In this document: positions 19,840-31,256 of the stretch, piece after piece | Position numbering within the stretch: the stretch's first letter is position 1 | How the letters are laid out: each line of letters opens with the position of its first letter | Source of the DNA: Myotis daubentonii | Taxonomy: Eukaryota > Chordata > Mammalia > Chiroptera > Vespertilionidae | Reading direction: 5' to 3' | DNA length: 64,000 nucleotides | Assembly (NCBI RefSeq): GCF_963259705.1 | Contig: NC_081844.1 | Span: 110,174,965 to 110,238,964 of the forward strand | Position numbers and translations under genes: made by a program | Notes under the pieces: generated by a model | Told to the model about the DNA's origin: nothing | What the model saw: the letters and a program-made list of their open reading frames with translations, nothing else | Database searches by the model: none

Positions 19840-20960
19840 TCCTGTGAAAATAAATGACGGCACTCCATTCCGCTGTCAAGTCCGCCCGCGTGATGGAGCG
19901 GCTCCCGGCCGCGCATCCTGAAGACTGTAAACGTCTGGGAGATTTAGGGGAGCTGTGCTCGGGGAGCGCATTAGACGGCGCGCGTCAATGGATCAAACAG
20001 CCGCGGGGCTCCCTCCCAGGGCACAGCGGCCCCTTTCATAGGCTCTCCCTCCGCCCCTGGAGATAAACTGCTCCATCCATTCCGGCCCACGGACAGGGCA
20101 CTTGTTCCGAACGGAGCGTGCTCCCTGTTTCACCCCAAATGGAAGCGCACGCTCTTGCCAAGCCGGTCCCCCGCTCTTCGATTATCGTCCGATGCCATAG
20201 AGACGTCCCCCGCCCCTCGCTGCGGCTCGGGTGTGCGGACACGTTGAGCTCCTTGCTGCTCCCGCTGAAGTGCCTCTAATGACTCCCAGGGCGGTGCCAC
20301 GCGTGTCAGTTTAATCCGACATAAAATTAGCAGAGTGTGACGCCGGCCCGTGTGCTCCCAGGAAGGCACCGTGTCCACGCGCTTCTATCCTGGGGGAGGC
20401 CATTTCACCACGAAAATGTTCACCAGGAGCCTCACTGGGCCACGCGGACTGGGGAAGAGCTGCCACGCGTGGTCGTCCACACCGGCTCCTCATGTCGCGG
20501 AGCCTCCATGGCATCTGCTCTCGCGTCTCGGCAGCCACGCGGCCTCGGGCGTGAGGCCTGGCGAGAGCGGCGGCCAGACCCCTGCCCCGCCTCCCGGCCT
20601 CTCTGTTAGCTGGGATTCAATCTCTTCCGTGGAGGACGGTTCCAATCGAGTCATTTAAATGCCCTCGGTGACTAGACGATGCATCAGGCAGCCGGGGGGA
20701 CCGCCTGTCGGACGGAGCATCCATCACCGGCCTGACTCCTCGGCGGGCGAGCCGCACATCACTCCTCCCGCCGGCGGTTTGTCAGAGCGGCCCCCGCGCC
20801 CGCCCCAGGAGGGCCGGAGCCACCCCTGATGGAAGGGCTGCCCGTCGTTCACCGCCGCAGCCGGGACAGCGAGGCGGCCCTGGTGGTGGAGGCTGCGCGC
20901 TCCTGCCGGAGGCGCGGGCTGGAGTTCGCCCTGGAAGGTCAGCAGGGAGCAGCGTAGGTG
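19840..20960. promoter_or_regulatory. Candidate conserved non-coding cluster
   Basis: About 1.1 kb without recognisable repeats, mixing intact CpGs with AT-rich motifs: AAATAAATGACGG near 19848, GCGTCAATGGATCAAAC near 19981, CTCTAATGACTCC near 20274, AGTTTAATCCGACATAAAAT near 20309, GTCATTTAAATGCC near 20650. No splice-flanked open frame of note. Enhancer-like role is inferred from texture only. Confidence 0.4.
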
Positions 20961-21077
20961 ACTACAGACTTTTTATAAAATACAGCTGACTTACCCTGTT
21001 CTCATCCTCCCTTTCTACGTGGCTTCTGAGAACCACTAAATCCTGTCCATTTCATCTTCTAAATGTTGTGCAGGTTT

Positions 21078-21885
21078 CCACTTGTCACCCTCTCCAACAC
21101 CACAACCTCCACCACCACCACCACCACCACCACCACCATCACCACCACCACCATTACCACCACCACCACCACCACCACCACCACCACCGTCACCACCACC
21201 ACCATCACCACCACCACCACCACCACCACCACCACCACCACCATCACCACCACCACCACCACCACCACCACCACCACCATCACCACCACCATCACCACCA
21301 CCTCCACCACCACCGTCACCACCACCACCATCACCACCACCACCACCACCACCACCACCACCACCACCATCACCACCACCACCACCACCACCACCACCAC
21401 CATCACCACCACCACCACCACCACCACCACCACCATCACCACCACCACCACCACCACCACCACCATCACCACCACCACCACCACCACCACCACCACCACC
21501 ACCATCACCACCACCACCACCACCACCACCACCACCATCACCACCACCACCACCACCACCACCACCATCACCACCACCACCACCACCACCACCACCATCA
21601 CCACCACCACCATCACCACCATTACCACCACCACCACCACCACCATCACCACCACCACCACCACCACCATCACCATCACCATCACCACCACCATTACCAC
21701 CACCACCACCACCACCATCACCATCACCATCACCACCATCACCATCGCCGCCACCACCATCACCACCACCACCACCACCACCACCACCACCACCATCACC
21801 ACCATCACCATCACCACCACCACCACCACCAACATCACCACCACCATCACCACCACCATCACCACCAACACCACCATCACCACCA
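21078..21885. repeat. (CCA)n array with CAT variants, about 800 bp
   Basis: Nearly pure CAC/CCA triplets with a CAT every 5-12 triplets and rarer TTA, GTC, CTC or CGC triplets. All frames are open (poly-His, Pro/Ser, Thr/Ile, Gly, Val; up to 306 residues), hence artefact ORFs. It is purer and more CAC-rich than the array at 4018-4976. Confidence 0.96.
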
Positions 21886-22019
21886 TTATTTCCCTGTTCT
21901 CTCTGGAGGCAGCCAACATTACACATTCATTAAATTCTTGATTTTCTATTTTCTACATATTTGTGCAATTATAAATAATGTACAGTAAGCTTTGTGTATC
22001 CTTAAACTTTTGTATAAAA

Positions 22020-22430
22020 GTCATACCTTTCACGTTACTTTGAAGCATTTGTTCCAGGAGACCTATTCATTCTGGCACGTGGATTCATTTCTGACTGATA
22101 TTCCTTCTGTGCGTTTTCACAGTCTATTGCCCGTTCTTGTACCGGCGGTCATTTGGGCACTTTAGCAGACTCCGCAGGGGTCACGCACACACGCACCAGG
22201 GCTTCTCTAGGGCAGACATCTGGGCGCAGAATCGCTGCTCTGTCTTCCACGGGTGTGTTTGGCCCGTTCACCTTTAATGTAATTATTTGCATGTTTGGGA
22301 CTAGAACCACTTTCTAATTTTACCTGTAGGTGCATGTGAATCATCAGTGTGATGTGGTGACCAGAACACTGCTGGTGGGAATCCCACTCCACAGCCCACC
22401 GGAATGAATTACTGACATACGCCACGCTGG
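22020..22430 (-). mobile_element. L1 fragment, antisense
   Basis: The stretch CCTTTAATGTAATTATTTGC ATGTTTGGGACTAG (22270-22303) is a diverged form of a recurrent antisense L1 ORF2 segment, in AT-rich sequence. Confidence 0.6.
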
Positions 22431-22439
22431 CAGGTGTCA

Positions 22440-23265
22440 CATCACGGATGAATATCTGATATCGTCTGCCGAGTAAAAGGTGTCCTGAGAGTTCACGCTG
22501 AATGCTTCCATTCGTGTAAAGCTAGGAAGCAGGCAGGGAAAGGAGCCATCGCCCCTGAAAGGACCGGGTGAGGATTCGGATTCGCTGCGAGTGAGCAGGG
22601 GAGAGCTTTCGGGGTGATGTGGTCGTTTTCTACAGTTTGGTCGGTGTTGTGGTTACACACACATTGCATTTCACAGAACTTGGGGATGTACAGCTCGTGG
22701 TTTATGCGTTTCTGTGTCTGTAAGGCTTTACCTCAAAACAAACAAGCTGCAAGCACATACTGGACTCTGGGTAGTGGTGTGCTCGCTGCGGAAGTGAGCT
22801 TTCTGGTGGCTGCAATCTGTTTGGAAATGCACCAGAAACAAGGTAGCTAACGAGTGGACAGAGGGTGGGGAGCTGGACCGGTAGGTGACAAGCGAGTGGA
22901 ATAAAATGTTAGTGGCGACGGGGTCGTGCTGGGGAGGAACTCGGGGAGTCCTGTGGGGGGGGGGGGCGCGGGTGTGCATGCGTGTGGGCGTGTACACTTT
23001 TATAATCATGGTGTTTGCATGGAAAAGTCTGGAAAAATCGACATCAGACCGCTCACCGTGGTTACTTAGAAGGTAAATGGACCTTCATTGGCTAAACCTT
23101 TGCTTGCAATGTTTGAAATTTTAAATCAGATTTTTTTTAAAAGTAAAAAAAAGATGTTAATGGTAGAATCTAGGTGGTAGTTAGATGGATGTGCATTGTA
23201 AACATCTTTCGACTGTAGTGTATGTTTGAAATTTTTCTAAATGAAATGTTGGAAAACGTATATAC
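22440..23265 (+). mobile_element. Old L1 3' end(s)
   Basis: Recognisable L1M 3' UTR phrases: a CTTTCGGGGTGATG block, a GTTGTGGTTACACACAC block and, near 23155-23265, AATGGTAGAATCTAGGTGGT followed by TATGTTTGAAATTTTTC. Two 3' ends may be present. G-run at about 22955-22967. Confidence 0.6.
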
Positions 23266-23439
23266 TGTGGGGCCCACACTGGCCCCAGGACTGTGGCCCG
23301 GCCATCGGACAGCCAGCTGGAGGCCGCAGGTAGAAGCCTCGCCTCGACAGGTCGGCAACTCAGGTTCTCACCCACAGAGCGTTCCTCATAGCGTTCTGGG
23401 TTTTGTCTCCCCGTAACACATCCCCTCTTATAAGACCCC

Positions 23440-23735
23440 AGCGGCAATGAACTGAAAGTGGACCTCTTCACCCCAAATCCATATGTTAAATCCTACCCCC
23501 CAATGGTATATCATTAGGGCGGGAAGCCTTTGGGAGGTGCTTAGGGCATGGGGGTGGGGCCCTTATGAATGGGATTAGTGCCCTAGAAAGAGACCCCACA
23601 GAACTCCCTCCCGCTTCTGCCACACGAGGACACAGGGAGAAGACAGCCTTCTGTGAACCAGGAAGAGGGCTCACCAGACACGGAACATGCCAGCACCCTG
23701 ATCCTGGACCTCCAGCCTCCAGAACTGTGTTGTCC
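23440..23735 (+). mobile_element. MaLR-type LTR (MLT1/MST-like)
   Basis: Contains CCCCAAATCCATATGTTAAATCC, GGGCGGGAAGCCTTTGGGAG, CTTATGAATGGGATTAGTGC, GACACAGGGAGAAGACAGCC and CCTCCAGAACTGTG in the order seen in ERVL-MaLR LTRs. It stops at the VES insertion. A second copy is at 47140-48015. Confidence 0.8.
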
Positions 23736-23799
23736 TGTACACCAACAGGTTGCAGGTTCGATCCCCCAGTCGGGGTGTGTATGAAAGGCAACCGATTGA

Positions 23800-23855
<56 letters not shown>

Positions 23856-23955
23856 CCTCTCTCTCTCTCCCCCCCACACTTGCTCTTGCTCTCTCTCTCT
23901 CTCTCTCTCTTTCCCCCCCACTCGCTCTTGCTCTCTCTCTCAAAAATTGTAAAGG
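23736..23955 (+). mobile_element. VES-type SINE, 5' truncated, expanded CT run
   Basis: Only the part from the B box (CAGGTTGCAGGTTCGATCCC) onward is present, followed by GGCAACCGATTGATGTTTCT and a long CT array with two TTGCTCTTGCTCT-type interruptions, ending in CAAAAATTGTAAA. Confidence 0.8.
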
Positions 23956-24357
23956 CATGTTCTCAGGTGGGATGGGGGGGGGATAGCTGTTGGTGGGGAC
24001 ACACAGACTTAGCACGACACACCTGTGGGCCGTGACAAAGGGAGCATCCCGACCAGCCAGCTCCGGTACCTGACCCAGCCGGCGCTCCCTGACCCCCGCG
24101 GGGGCTCAGCACCAAGGGACACGTGTGGGTGAGAGGGGGGCTGTCCGGGCGTGGCGACTCTGGGTGCTGCCCTGTGCTCTCGGGTAAGCTGAGGCACAGC
24201 CCCTCGAGAGTGCCGCTCTTCGATGTTTGCCACGATTTGGTAAAATATGCAGAGGAGTTTTTGTGGTGTTTCTCTGTGTGCGTGCATTTTAGCTGGTCCA
24301 GGCCGGCCGCCATGGTGACCAGAGGCCTGGGTGCACATGGGGCAGGGAGTGGAAACA
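23956..24357. other. Non-repetitive stretch
   Basis: No repeat or exon recognised. Confidence 0.4.
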
Positions 24358-25010
24358 CAGGGTGCAGGGTGCGGGGCGTGGGGAGTGGGGTGCGGGGTGC
24401 AGGGGTGCTGGGTGTGGGGTGCAGGGGTACGGGGTATGGGGTGCGGGGCATGGGGCCCAGGGTGCGGGGCGTGGGGTGTGGGGCACAGGGGTGCAAGGAG
24501 TGGGGTGTAGGGCGCTGGGTGCAGGGTATGGGATGAGGGGTGCGGGGTGCTGGGTGCAGGGTGTGGGATGCAGGGCGCGGGGTGCTGGGTGCAGGGAGTG
24601 GGGTACGGGGCGCGGGGTGCAGGAGTGCTGGGTGCAGGGTATGGGGAGTGGGGTGTGGGGCACAGGGGTGCAAGGAGTGGGGTGTGGGGTGCTGGGTGCA
24701 GGGTGTGGGATGCAGGGCGCGGGGTGCTGGGTGCAGGGTGTGGGATGCAGGGTGCGGGGTGCAGGAGTGCTGGGTGCAGGGTGTGGGATGCAGGGCGCGG
24801 GGTGCAGGAGTGCTGGGTGCAGGGTGTGGGGAGTGGGGTGTGGGGCACGGGGCGCAGGGTGCAGGGTGCTGGATGCAGGGTGTGGGGAGTGGGGTGCAGG
24901 GTGCAGGGTGCAGGAGTGCTGAGTGCAGGGTGCGGGGCATGGGGTGTGGGGTGCGGGTCGCAGGGCGAGGGGTATGGGGTACGGGCGCGGGGTGCGGGCG
25001 CGGGCCTCAC
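24358..25010 (+). repeat. G-rich degenerate minisatellite, about 650 bp
   Basis: Irregular array of short G-rich words (GGGTGCAGGGTGTGGGATGC, GCGGGGTGCTGGGTGCAGG). Longer recurrences include the GGTGCAGGAGTGCTGGGTGC phrase several times. G-runs of three to four separated by 2-6 bases occur throughout, so the plus strand has strong G-quadruplex potential. Open frames up to 396 residues are repeat artefacts. Confidence 0.92.
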
Positions 25011-25139
25011 ACAGGAACGCAGTGGCTGCCCTCCGCTGTGCGTTGGAGCCGGAGCTGCCAGGAACGCGCACCCCCTCGCCGTGGCTTTTGTGCGCGGCTG
25101 GCTGTGGGTCTGCACAGCGTCGCCCGCTCTGTGGACAGC

Positions 25140-25620
25140 CCCGCTGCAAGCCCTCCGTAAAGACCCAGCTCCTTGGCTGTTGTTATGGGAACGGCACAAT
25201 TATGGCCAAATTGGAATGGTGATGAGGGACAAGAAAGGAGGCGGATGGGGGGTGGGGGCGAAATTGCTATTTTCGTCCAAACGTGTTCTGGCTGATCACC
25301 TGGCGACTGCGGGAAACAATCAAGAGGCAGGTGGCCGCCGCCCTGCGTGGCTCCTGGAATGACAGGCCCGGGTTTGTGCTGGGAAACGAGATTGCCGTCA
25401 GGAGAGAAAGTATCACATCCTCTTACTTTCTTGGTAATTTTACAAAAACACCATAATTGTGCGGCGCGCAGGAAGGTCAGCGAGGTGCAGAGGTTCGGCG
25501 GGGCCTCTTTACTTGCGTTACCCAGTTAATACAGGCCCGAAATATGTAATTTTGCAATTTAAGGTTTTTGGTTCAAAAATCTAACGTGTCAGTTACTTCG
25601 CTTCCTCAGGACTGCGGCCA
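25140..25620. promoter_or_regulatory. Candidate conserved non-coding element
   Basis: Unique-looking island with AT-rich, CpG-bearing text: GGCACAATTATGGCCAAATTGG near 25192, CGAAATTGCTATTTTCG near 25259, CTTGGTAATTTTACAAAAAC near 25429, ATATGTAATTTTGCAATTTA near 25543. It contrasts sharply with the G-rich array before and the GC-rich sequence after. Function inferred only. Confidence 0.45.
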
Positions 25621-26240
25621 CTGCCTGGGCACAGAGCTGCCAGGCCAGCGCCTTCCCACGAGCCAGTGAGGACAGCAGCCGGGGCCAATGCAGCCCTGCT
25701 CCGGGCACTGATGTCCTTTTCAAAGCCCCGGAGGGCGGGGGGGGGGGGTGGTCCCATCAAAACAGCCACGTGGGTTCACACAGGGCTTCCCCGTCCCAGC
25801 TCCACCACCACGGATATGATCAGTGTGGCCAGGGGTAAGAATGGATTCTAAGATGTAGCTGCCCTTGAAAAACACGCACGTTCCTTGGGAGTTAGTCCCG
25901 CGAGGAGGAGCAAGCAGGGCACGGGGTCCGTGCGCCCGGGACAGGGCAGCCCAGGGCAGGGGAGCCCAGGGCAGGGGAGCCCGGGACAGGGGAGCCCGGG
26001 AGCATCCTCCACCAGGAGCGGAGGCCGAACCACTGCGGCCGCCGAGGGGCTACTGCTGAGCAGGTGGCAGTGAGCAGAGGCGCCGGCGGGACCGACCTGC
26101 GGAAAATCCCAGCCCGTCCATGTCCCCGTGGGACCAGGCCCTGAGCCGCCAATCTCAGGCCTGTTACTCAGGAGCCCAGAGGGCTGGATGGAGGCCTGCA
26201 ACTCTGCTGGTCACAGAGGGGTGACCCTAGGAAGGGGACA
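25621..26240. other. GC-rich stretch with 15-bp repeat at 25918-25992
   Basis: About five tandem units of GGCAGGGGAGCCC(A/G)G lie at 25918-25992. G-run at about 25737-25748. No gene recognised. Confidence 0.6.
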
Positions 26241-26306
26241 CGGACACACACACACACATATACACACACATACACACCCTCACACACATACACATACACA
26301 CTTACA

Positions 26307-26345
<39 letters not shown>
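26241..26345. repeat. (CA)n microsatellite
   Basis: Interrupted CA array with TACACA, CTCACA and TTACACA variants and a purer stretch near 26311-26340. Confidence 0.95.
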
Positions 26346-26829
26346 CTTCTATTCAAGATAAGCTTTAAAACTAACCTGCCAAAGCACGTCTTCTAGGAGA
26401 GGACCAACAAATGTTTCGTTCCCCCAAAATGAAAACATTCGAGCAACCTGAGGATGACCGTAAACAAGTGCAATCCTCAGAGATGGAGGAGGGAATCGGA
26501 GATCGGGTCTCTGTGGGTCTAACTACATGCACTGCCTGTGTCCACACAGCGGAGGGGAGGCCGCAGAGCAACAAGCCGAGAAGGCCCTGGAGAGACAGGC
26601 GGAGGAGTGCCCGGGGCTGCGGGAGCCACCGGAGGCAGGAGAGCAGCACGGGCAGAACCCCTCGGTGCCCAGAGGGGGCAAAGCCCGCCCACACCTGGAC
26701 CTCGGATGTCCGGCCTCCAGACCTGCAAGGGAGCACACTGCTGCCGTTTCACAGCACCCCGCGCGTGGCCATTTGTCCCGGCAGCCCTCGCGGACGAAGG
26801 CAGATGCGAACACTCGGGTGATACAGGTG
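26346..26829. other. Non-repetitive stretch, possible MaLR trace
   Basis: Text near 26695-26730 (GACCTCGGATGTCCGGCCTC, CAGACCTGCAAGG) weakly resembles the end of a MaLR LTR. Otherwise unassigned. Confidence 0.35.
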
Positions 26830-28280
26830 TCAGAATTACCTGACGGAAGACTTTAAAGCACTCCCCATAAAACGCTTTGATGAGCCACTATGAGCACACT
26901 TGGAATGAATGGAACCATAGCACGTCTCAGCACACACAAGGAAGATAATTTTTTAAATAAAATAAAAAATTTTAAACGGAAAAAGACAACCGAGACAAAG
27001 AAGATGTCAATAGGTGGGGTTTAACCACCGAGTGGGGAGGACGGAGGACAGAAGGGGGGAGCGTAACGCAGGGAGCATAGGGATGACCCAGTCCGAACAA
27101 CAGGGAGGAAAAACAGTCGGGAAGAGCATGAGCTGAGCCTCCGGGACCTGAGGCACGAAGACAAAGAGCCCTAACGTTCATGCTCTTTGAGTCCCACGGG
27201 GGGAGGAGGAAGTGGGTGGGACCGAATGAGTCTTCAAAGGAATAGTGGCTGAAAAGTTCCCAAATTTGGCAAAAGACATAACTTTACAGGCTCAAGAAGC
27301 TGAATAAACCTCCCACAGGGTAAATTGAAAGATAGATCATAGTTACATTTATGAGAACTCTTTAGTTGAAAAGAAAAAAAAGCAAAGCATTGTGAAAGCA
27401 CAAAAGAGAAATGGGACCTTATTGATATGAAAAGCAATTCATATGGCAATGCATTTCCCACCAGAAACCAGAAGGAAGCGGCGAGACATTTTCAAGTATG
27501 GAAATAAAATAACTGCCAATCCGGAATTCTATACCCAGTAGAAACATCCTTCAGGAATGAAGCAGAAATCAAGACATTTTTGATGTTTGTTTGTTTCTTA
27601 ATATGCTTTTATTGATTTCAGAGAGAGGAAGGGAGAGGAAAAGAAGAATAGAACTTATAATGATGAGACAGAGACGTTGATCAGCTGCCTCCTGCACACT
27701 CCCTACTATGGATGGAGCCCGCAACTCAGGCATGTGCCCTGACCAGGAATCGAATGAACCAGGGACCTCTTGGTTCATGGGTTGACGCTCAACCACTGAG
27801 CCACACCATCCAGGCAAGACATTTTTGAATGAATAGAAGTGAAGAGAACTTGTCACCAGTACCCATAAGCTAAAAAAAAAAAAATAACTGAAGTAGTTTT
27901 CTCAACAGAAAGGAAACAATAAAAGAAGGAATCTTAGAACCCAAGGAAAGAAGAAAGGATAGAGTAGACTTTTCTTCTCCTCTTGAAATTTCTAAATTAT
28001 GTTTGATGGTTGAAGCAAAAATCATAACACTGTCTGATATGATTCGCAATAAGATTATAAATGGGGGAGGATAAAGGAACACGAAAAAAAATAAAGTTTG
28101 TACATTTCACTCAACTGGTAAGATATGGATTCCAATAGGGTGTTAAATGTTCTGTAATATAATGTCATACCTCGAGCAACAACACACAAATCTATAAGAG
28201 AGAGAATTTCCTTCGAGAGCACTGTAATGAAATCAAAATGGGAGTAGGAAAAAATGGTGACGTGACCGACAAGAAAGAAA

Positions 28281-28284
<4 letters not shown>
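26830..28284 (+). mobile_element. L1 fragment: ORF1 3' part and inter-ORF region
   Basis: The plus strand follows the L1 ORF1 DNA order. A GAGCCTCCGGGACCTGAGGC segment near 27136 is followed by AAGTTCCCAAATTTGGCAAA near 27253 and ATTCTATACCCAGTAGAAAC near 27526. After the ORF1 end comes the inter-ORF phrase TCTCCTCTTGAAATTTCTAA near 27975 and ATTATGTTTGATGGTTGAAG. Frameshifts and stops are frequent, so no protein is made. A VES (27584-27815) interrupts it. Confidence 0.8.
27584..27815 (-). mobile_element. VES-type SINE with perfect 13-bp target duplication
   Basis: Minus-strand VES inserted in the L1. The flanks AAGACATTTTTGA at 27571-27583 and 27816-27828 are identical, fixing the ends. The element is internally diverged and has an extra GAATGAACCAGGGACC stretch. 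Confidence 0.95.
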
Positions 28285-28325
<41 letters not shown>

Positions 28326-28330
28326 ACACC
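28285..28330. repeat. (CA)n microsatellite
   Basis: About 46 bp, almost pure CA with one TA step near its end. Confidence 0.95.
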
Positions 28331-29340
28331 ACGAATTAAAAACGGAAAACAGGCCTCCAGTTTCAGCTCCAAGATGTCAAGAGCTTGGAAGTTACCACTC
28401 CTGTTCTCACAACAGGAAAAAGCTAAACATACGGAAAATCAACAATTCTTTTTAGATCCATCCTAGCACTGAGGTCAGAGGGAAGACGGCTGCCTTGGCA
28501 TTTGGAGAGACGGGTGAATACAGAGAACCAGGGCTTATGGGGAGCAGAAGCCGCTGGAACGTTAACCTCCTGGGGGCCCCGCCCTGGCCAAACAGGAAAA
28601 GATCCTGAGCTGCCGGGAAGCAGACCGTGAGTGCCCGCAAGGCAAGGACAGTGAGCCAGACATCTCGTCAGTAACGTCAGCGCCAAGACAAGTCTGCGGA
28701 AGGAAAACAATCGTCAACCTAGAATGACATACCCAGATGAGCTGCCACTCGGGGGTGAGGACACAGTAAAGATATTTTCACACATAAGAGACAGAGAGAA
28801 CTTATCTCCACAAATGCTCCCACCCTCCCATCAAAGAGCTGCTGGAGGGTGCACTTGGGCGGAAGGGAGAGGGCCCTGTGGTGAGGGGCCGGGAGACAGG
28901 GAGCGAGGTAAACACATGCAGAATTAAATAATCGGATGAATCTTATTAAACTACTGACTGTAAGAAAAGAAGCTATTTCCGGGTCGACCAAAGAGAAATG
29001 TCAACTTCTCTAGAGCAGTAACGTGGAAAATGGGAGGGAGGAGGTTGAATTGGCAAGACCCGTTGTTTGCTTGAGGGAGGAATAGTCTTGGTTCAAAATA
29101 TTTATGGGTAACAAAGGAAAAGGGGAAAGATAAGCTATCATTTCCAACATGGCAAAGAAACAAACGAGAATTAAAAGAAAAAAAACATTATTAGCCCATA
29201 GAAGGAAGAGAAGAAAAGGGGTGGGTCATGGAAAATTAAAAAATACAAAGGGAGATGATAGAATTAAATCCCAATAAGTTCACAATCGCAATACATGTGC
29301 GTGGGTTAAACTCGCCTGTTAAATATCAGATTGGATTTAG
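28331..29340 (+). mobile_element. HAL1/L1-like fragment
   Basis: Begins with text resembling the 5' end of HAL1 or old L1 (TTTCAGCTCCAAGATGTCAA, CCACTCCTGTTCTCACAACA). It passes an ORF1-end-like segment (CATACCCAGATGAGCTGCC, AAAGATATTTTCACACATAA near 28768) and ends with TGGGTTAAACTCGCCTGTTA, an L1-type motif. It may be one HAL1 or two adjacent L1 pieces. Non-coding through decay. Confidence 0.6.
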
Positions 29341-30104
29341 ACCACTGTTCTGTGCCCTTGTGGATGACAGAAATGCTGAAGAACAAATGTCTCAGAGAGC
29401 CTGAGGTTCCCAGGTTGCGTTTAAGTTAATCCTTTGTCCCCTGTCCTTGTTTTTGTGTTTGTTTTCTCAACACAAGAATGTAAACAACAGCGTAGTCAAT
29501 AGGCTCCTCACTCTAGTCTAGCCAGGTGGGTGGGCTGGTCCGATTCTGTCCCCACTGTTCCGACTGCTTTGGGCCATGTCCCCGCGGTCGGCCTTGGCCC
29601 AGGAAAAGCCCAGGCTCTCCCCTAAAGACGCCCAGCTCCCCAACAGTCCTTCTTGGGCAATTTCATCCAACAGGTTGCCCATTCGCCGCCCTCTTCCATC
29701 GCCTGCTCTTTCCCCATCTCGTCCAGTTGTGTTAACCTGCCGGGGCTTCGACCCCCAGGTCACAGAGAACTCTCACTACTAACAGACCCAGGACGTCGCA
29801 GGCTGCTCCGCTGTAGAACCCCGAACCCCAAAACCCGCTTCTCGAGCCGGGAGGGACGGCATCGCTGACCAGCACAGGACCTGCCGGCCCTTCATTTAGT
29901 CACGTCCTCCGAGGTCGGGAGCGGGTGGAAGTCGCCTCCTCGCTGCGCCCGAGAGCAGACCGCGTGGGCACGGAGCCTCGGAGTCAGCCGGCCGCCCGAC
30001 AGCGGGACCGGCTCCCTGGGCATCTCCAGATCACGGCTATTTTACACGCACGCTCGCCGGGCCCCTCTCATGCCACCCTCACCCAGCGCGGCCGGTGGGG
30101 ACCG
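29341..30104. other. Non-repetitive stretch
   Basis: No repeat or exon recognised; GC-rich after about 29530. Confidence 0.4.
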
Positions 30105-30475
30105 TATTGTCCCGTTTTATGGCCGAGTGACCGAGGCTCAGAGGGTGAGGACTTGCTCAGAGCGCACAGCTACCCACGAAGGGGCTGGTTCGCACCCAGG
30201 GACAGTCTAGGCCAGCCGTGGGCAAACTACGCCCGCGAGCCGGATCCGGCCCGTTTGAAATGAATAAAACTAAAAAAAAAAAAAAAGACCGTACCCTTTT
30301 ATGTAATGATGTTTACTTTGAATTTATATTAGTTCACACAGACACTCCATCCATGCTTTTGTTCCGGCCCTCCGGTCCAGTTTAAGAACCCATTGTGGCC
30401 CTCGAGTCAAAAAGTTTGCCCACCCCTGGTCTAGACTCACACCCAGCACCCGCGCTCTGTGACGCTGTCAACACT
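30105..30475 (-). mobile_element. MIR split by the hAT insertion
   Basis: The antisense MIR text CCGAGGCTCAGAGGGTGAGG and TTCGCACCCAGGGACAGTCT (30132-30208) resumes after the hAT with CTCACACCCAGCACCCGCGC (30437-30456). Confidence 0.7.
30213..30428 (-). mobile_element. Non-autonomous hAT DNA transposon (MITE), copy B
   Basis: Reverse complement of copy A (427-642) with only a few differences: TTTTTGACTCG against TTTGTGACTCG, a shorter GGGCGTAG end, and A-run length. Flanked by GTCTAGGC (30205-30212) and GTCTAGAC (30429-30436), an 8-bp duplication with one change. Confidence 0.9.
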
Positions 30476-31056
30476 GTTACCATGGAGACAGCGTCCACAC
30501 GTCCCTGGGGGAGCTTCTGAGTCCCTGGCACGTGTGCTGGGTGCACCTGTCGGCCTGGGGTGGCGGTGTCACCTCTGACCCGGCCGGATGGAGGGCTCGC
30601 AGGGCCTGCGGCTGCCCTCTGCTTCCCCAGCACGGGAGCTGAGGCAGGTGGAGGGGGGACGGGGAGGGGGGATTGCTTTTTGACAATCACCCTGCCAGCA
30701 GCACCACGTTCCCCATCCTCCTGTGTCAGCCACAAGCCCGACTCCCAGAGGGGCCCCCAGAGGGGGTCAGTCACAACGGGGTGTCACTCGGGTCCCCGAC
30801 CCCGAGCCAGCACTCTGCCGCAGCAACACTCACCGTTACCACTGACTCTGCCGCCCGCCCACCAGCTGCTCACAGGTCCCTGAGGGCGCCCCCTTCGGGT
30901 GAGCAGGCAGACAGCCCCTCGGACCCAGGTCCCATCTCTGCCGCCCACTCCCGCTCCCTCTACCTCCCCACCCCCTTTCCAGCCTTGCTCCTCCTCCCTG
31001 GTGAAGGAAGACCCTGTGGCCGACCTCTGACACTTCAGACCTGTGGTCAGAGCCTT
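30476..31056. other. GC-rich stretch
   Basis: No gene or repeat recognised. The minus-strand 429-residue frame spanning this and the next repeat is Gly/Arg-rich and lacks any domain. Confidence 0.4.
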
Positions 31057-31256
31057 CCCCGCACCCCCACCCCCACCCCCCACTGCCGGGTCCCTCCCCG
31101 CACCCCCACCCCTACCCCCCACTGCCGGGTCCCTCCCCGCACCCCCACCCCTACCCCCCACTGCCGGGTCCCTCCCCGCACCCCCACCCCTACCCCCCAC
31201 TGCCAGGTCCCTCCCCGCACCCCCCACCCCTACCCCCCACTGCCGGGTCCCTCCCG
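31057..31256 (+). repeat. 39-bp minisatellite, five units
   Basis: Units of CCCCGCACCCCCACCCCTAC CCCCCACTGCCGGGTCCCT spaced about 39 bp apart, with small differences (CCCCCA for CCCCTA in the first unit, GCCAGG in the fourth). The minus strand is G-rich. Confidence 0.95.

Noticed and set aside
21036..21988. Poly-His, poly-Gly, poly-Thr and poly-Pro frames up to 306 residues
   Set aside because: Direct reading of a CCA array; no flanking domain, no splice context.
24009..25199. 396- and 325-residue minus-strand frames
   Set aside because: Arise from the G-rich degenerate array.
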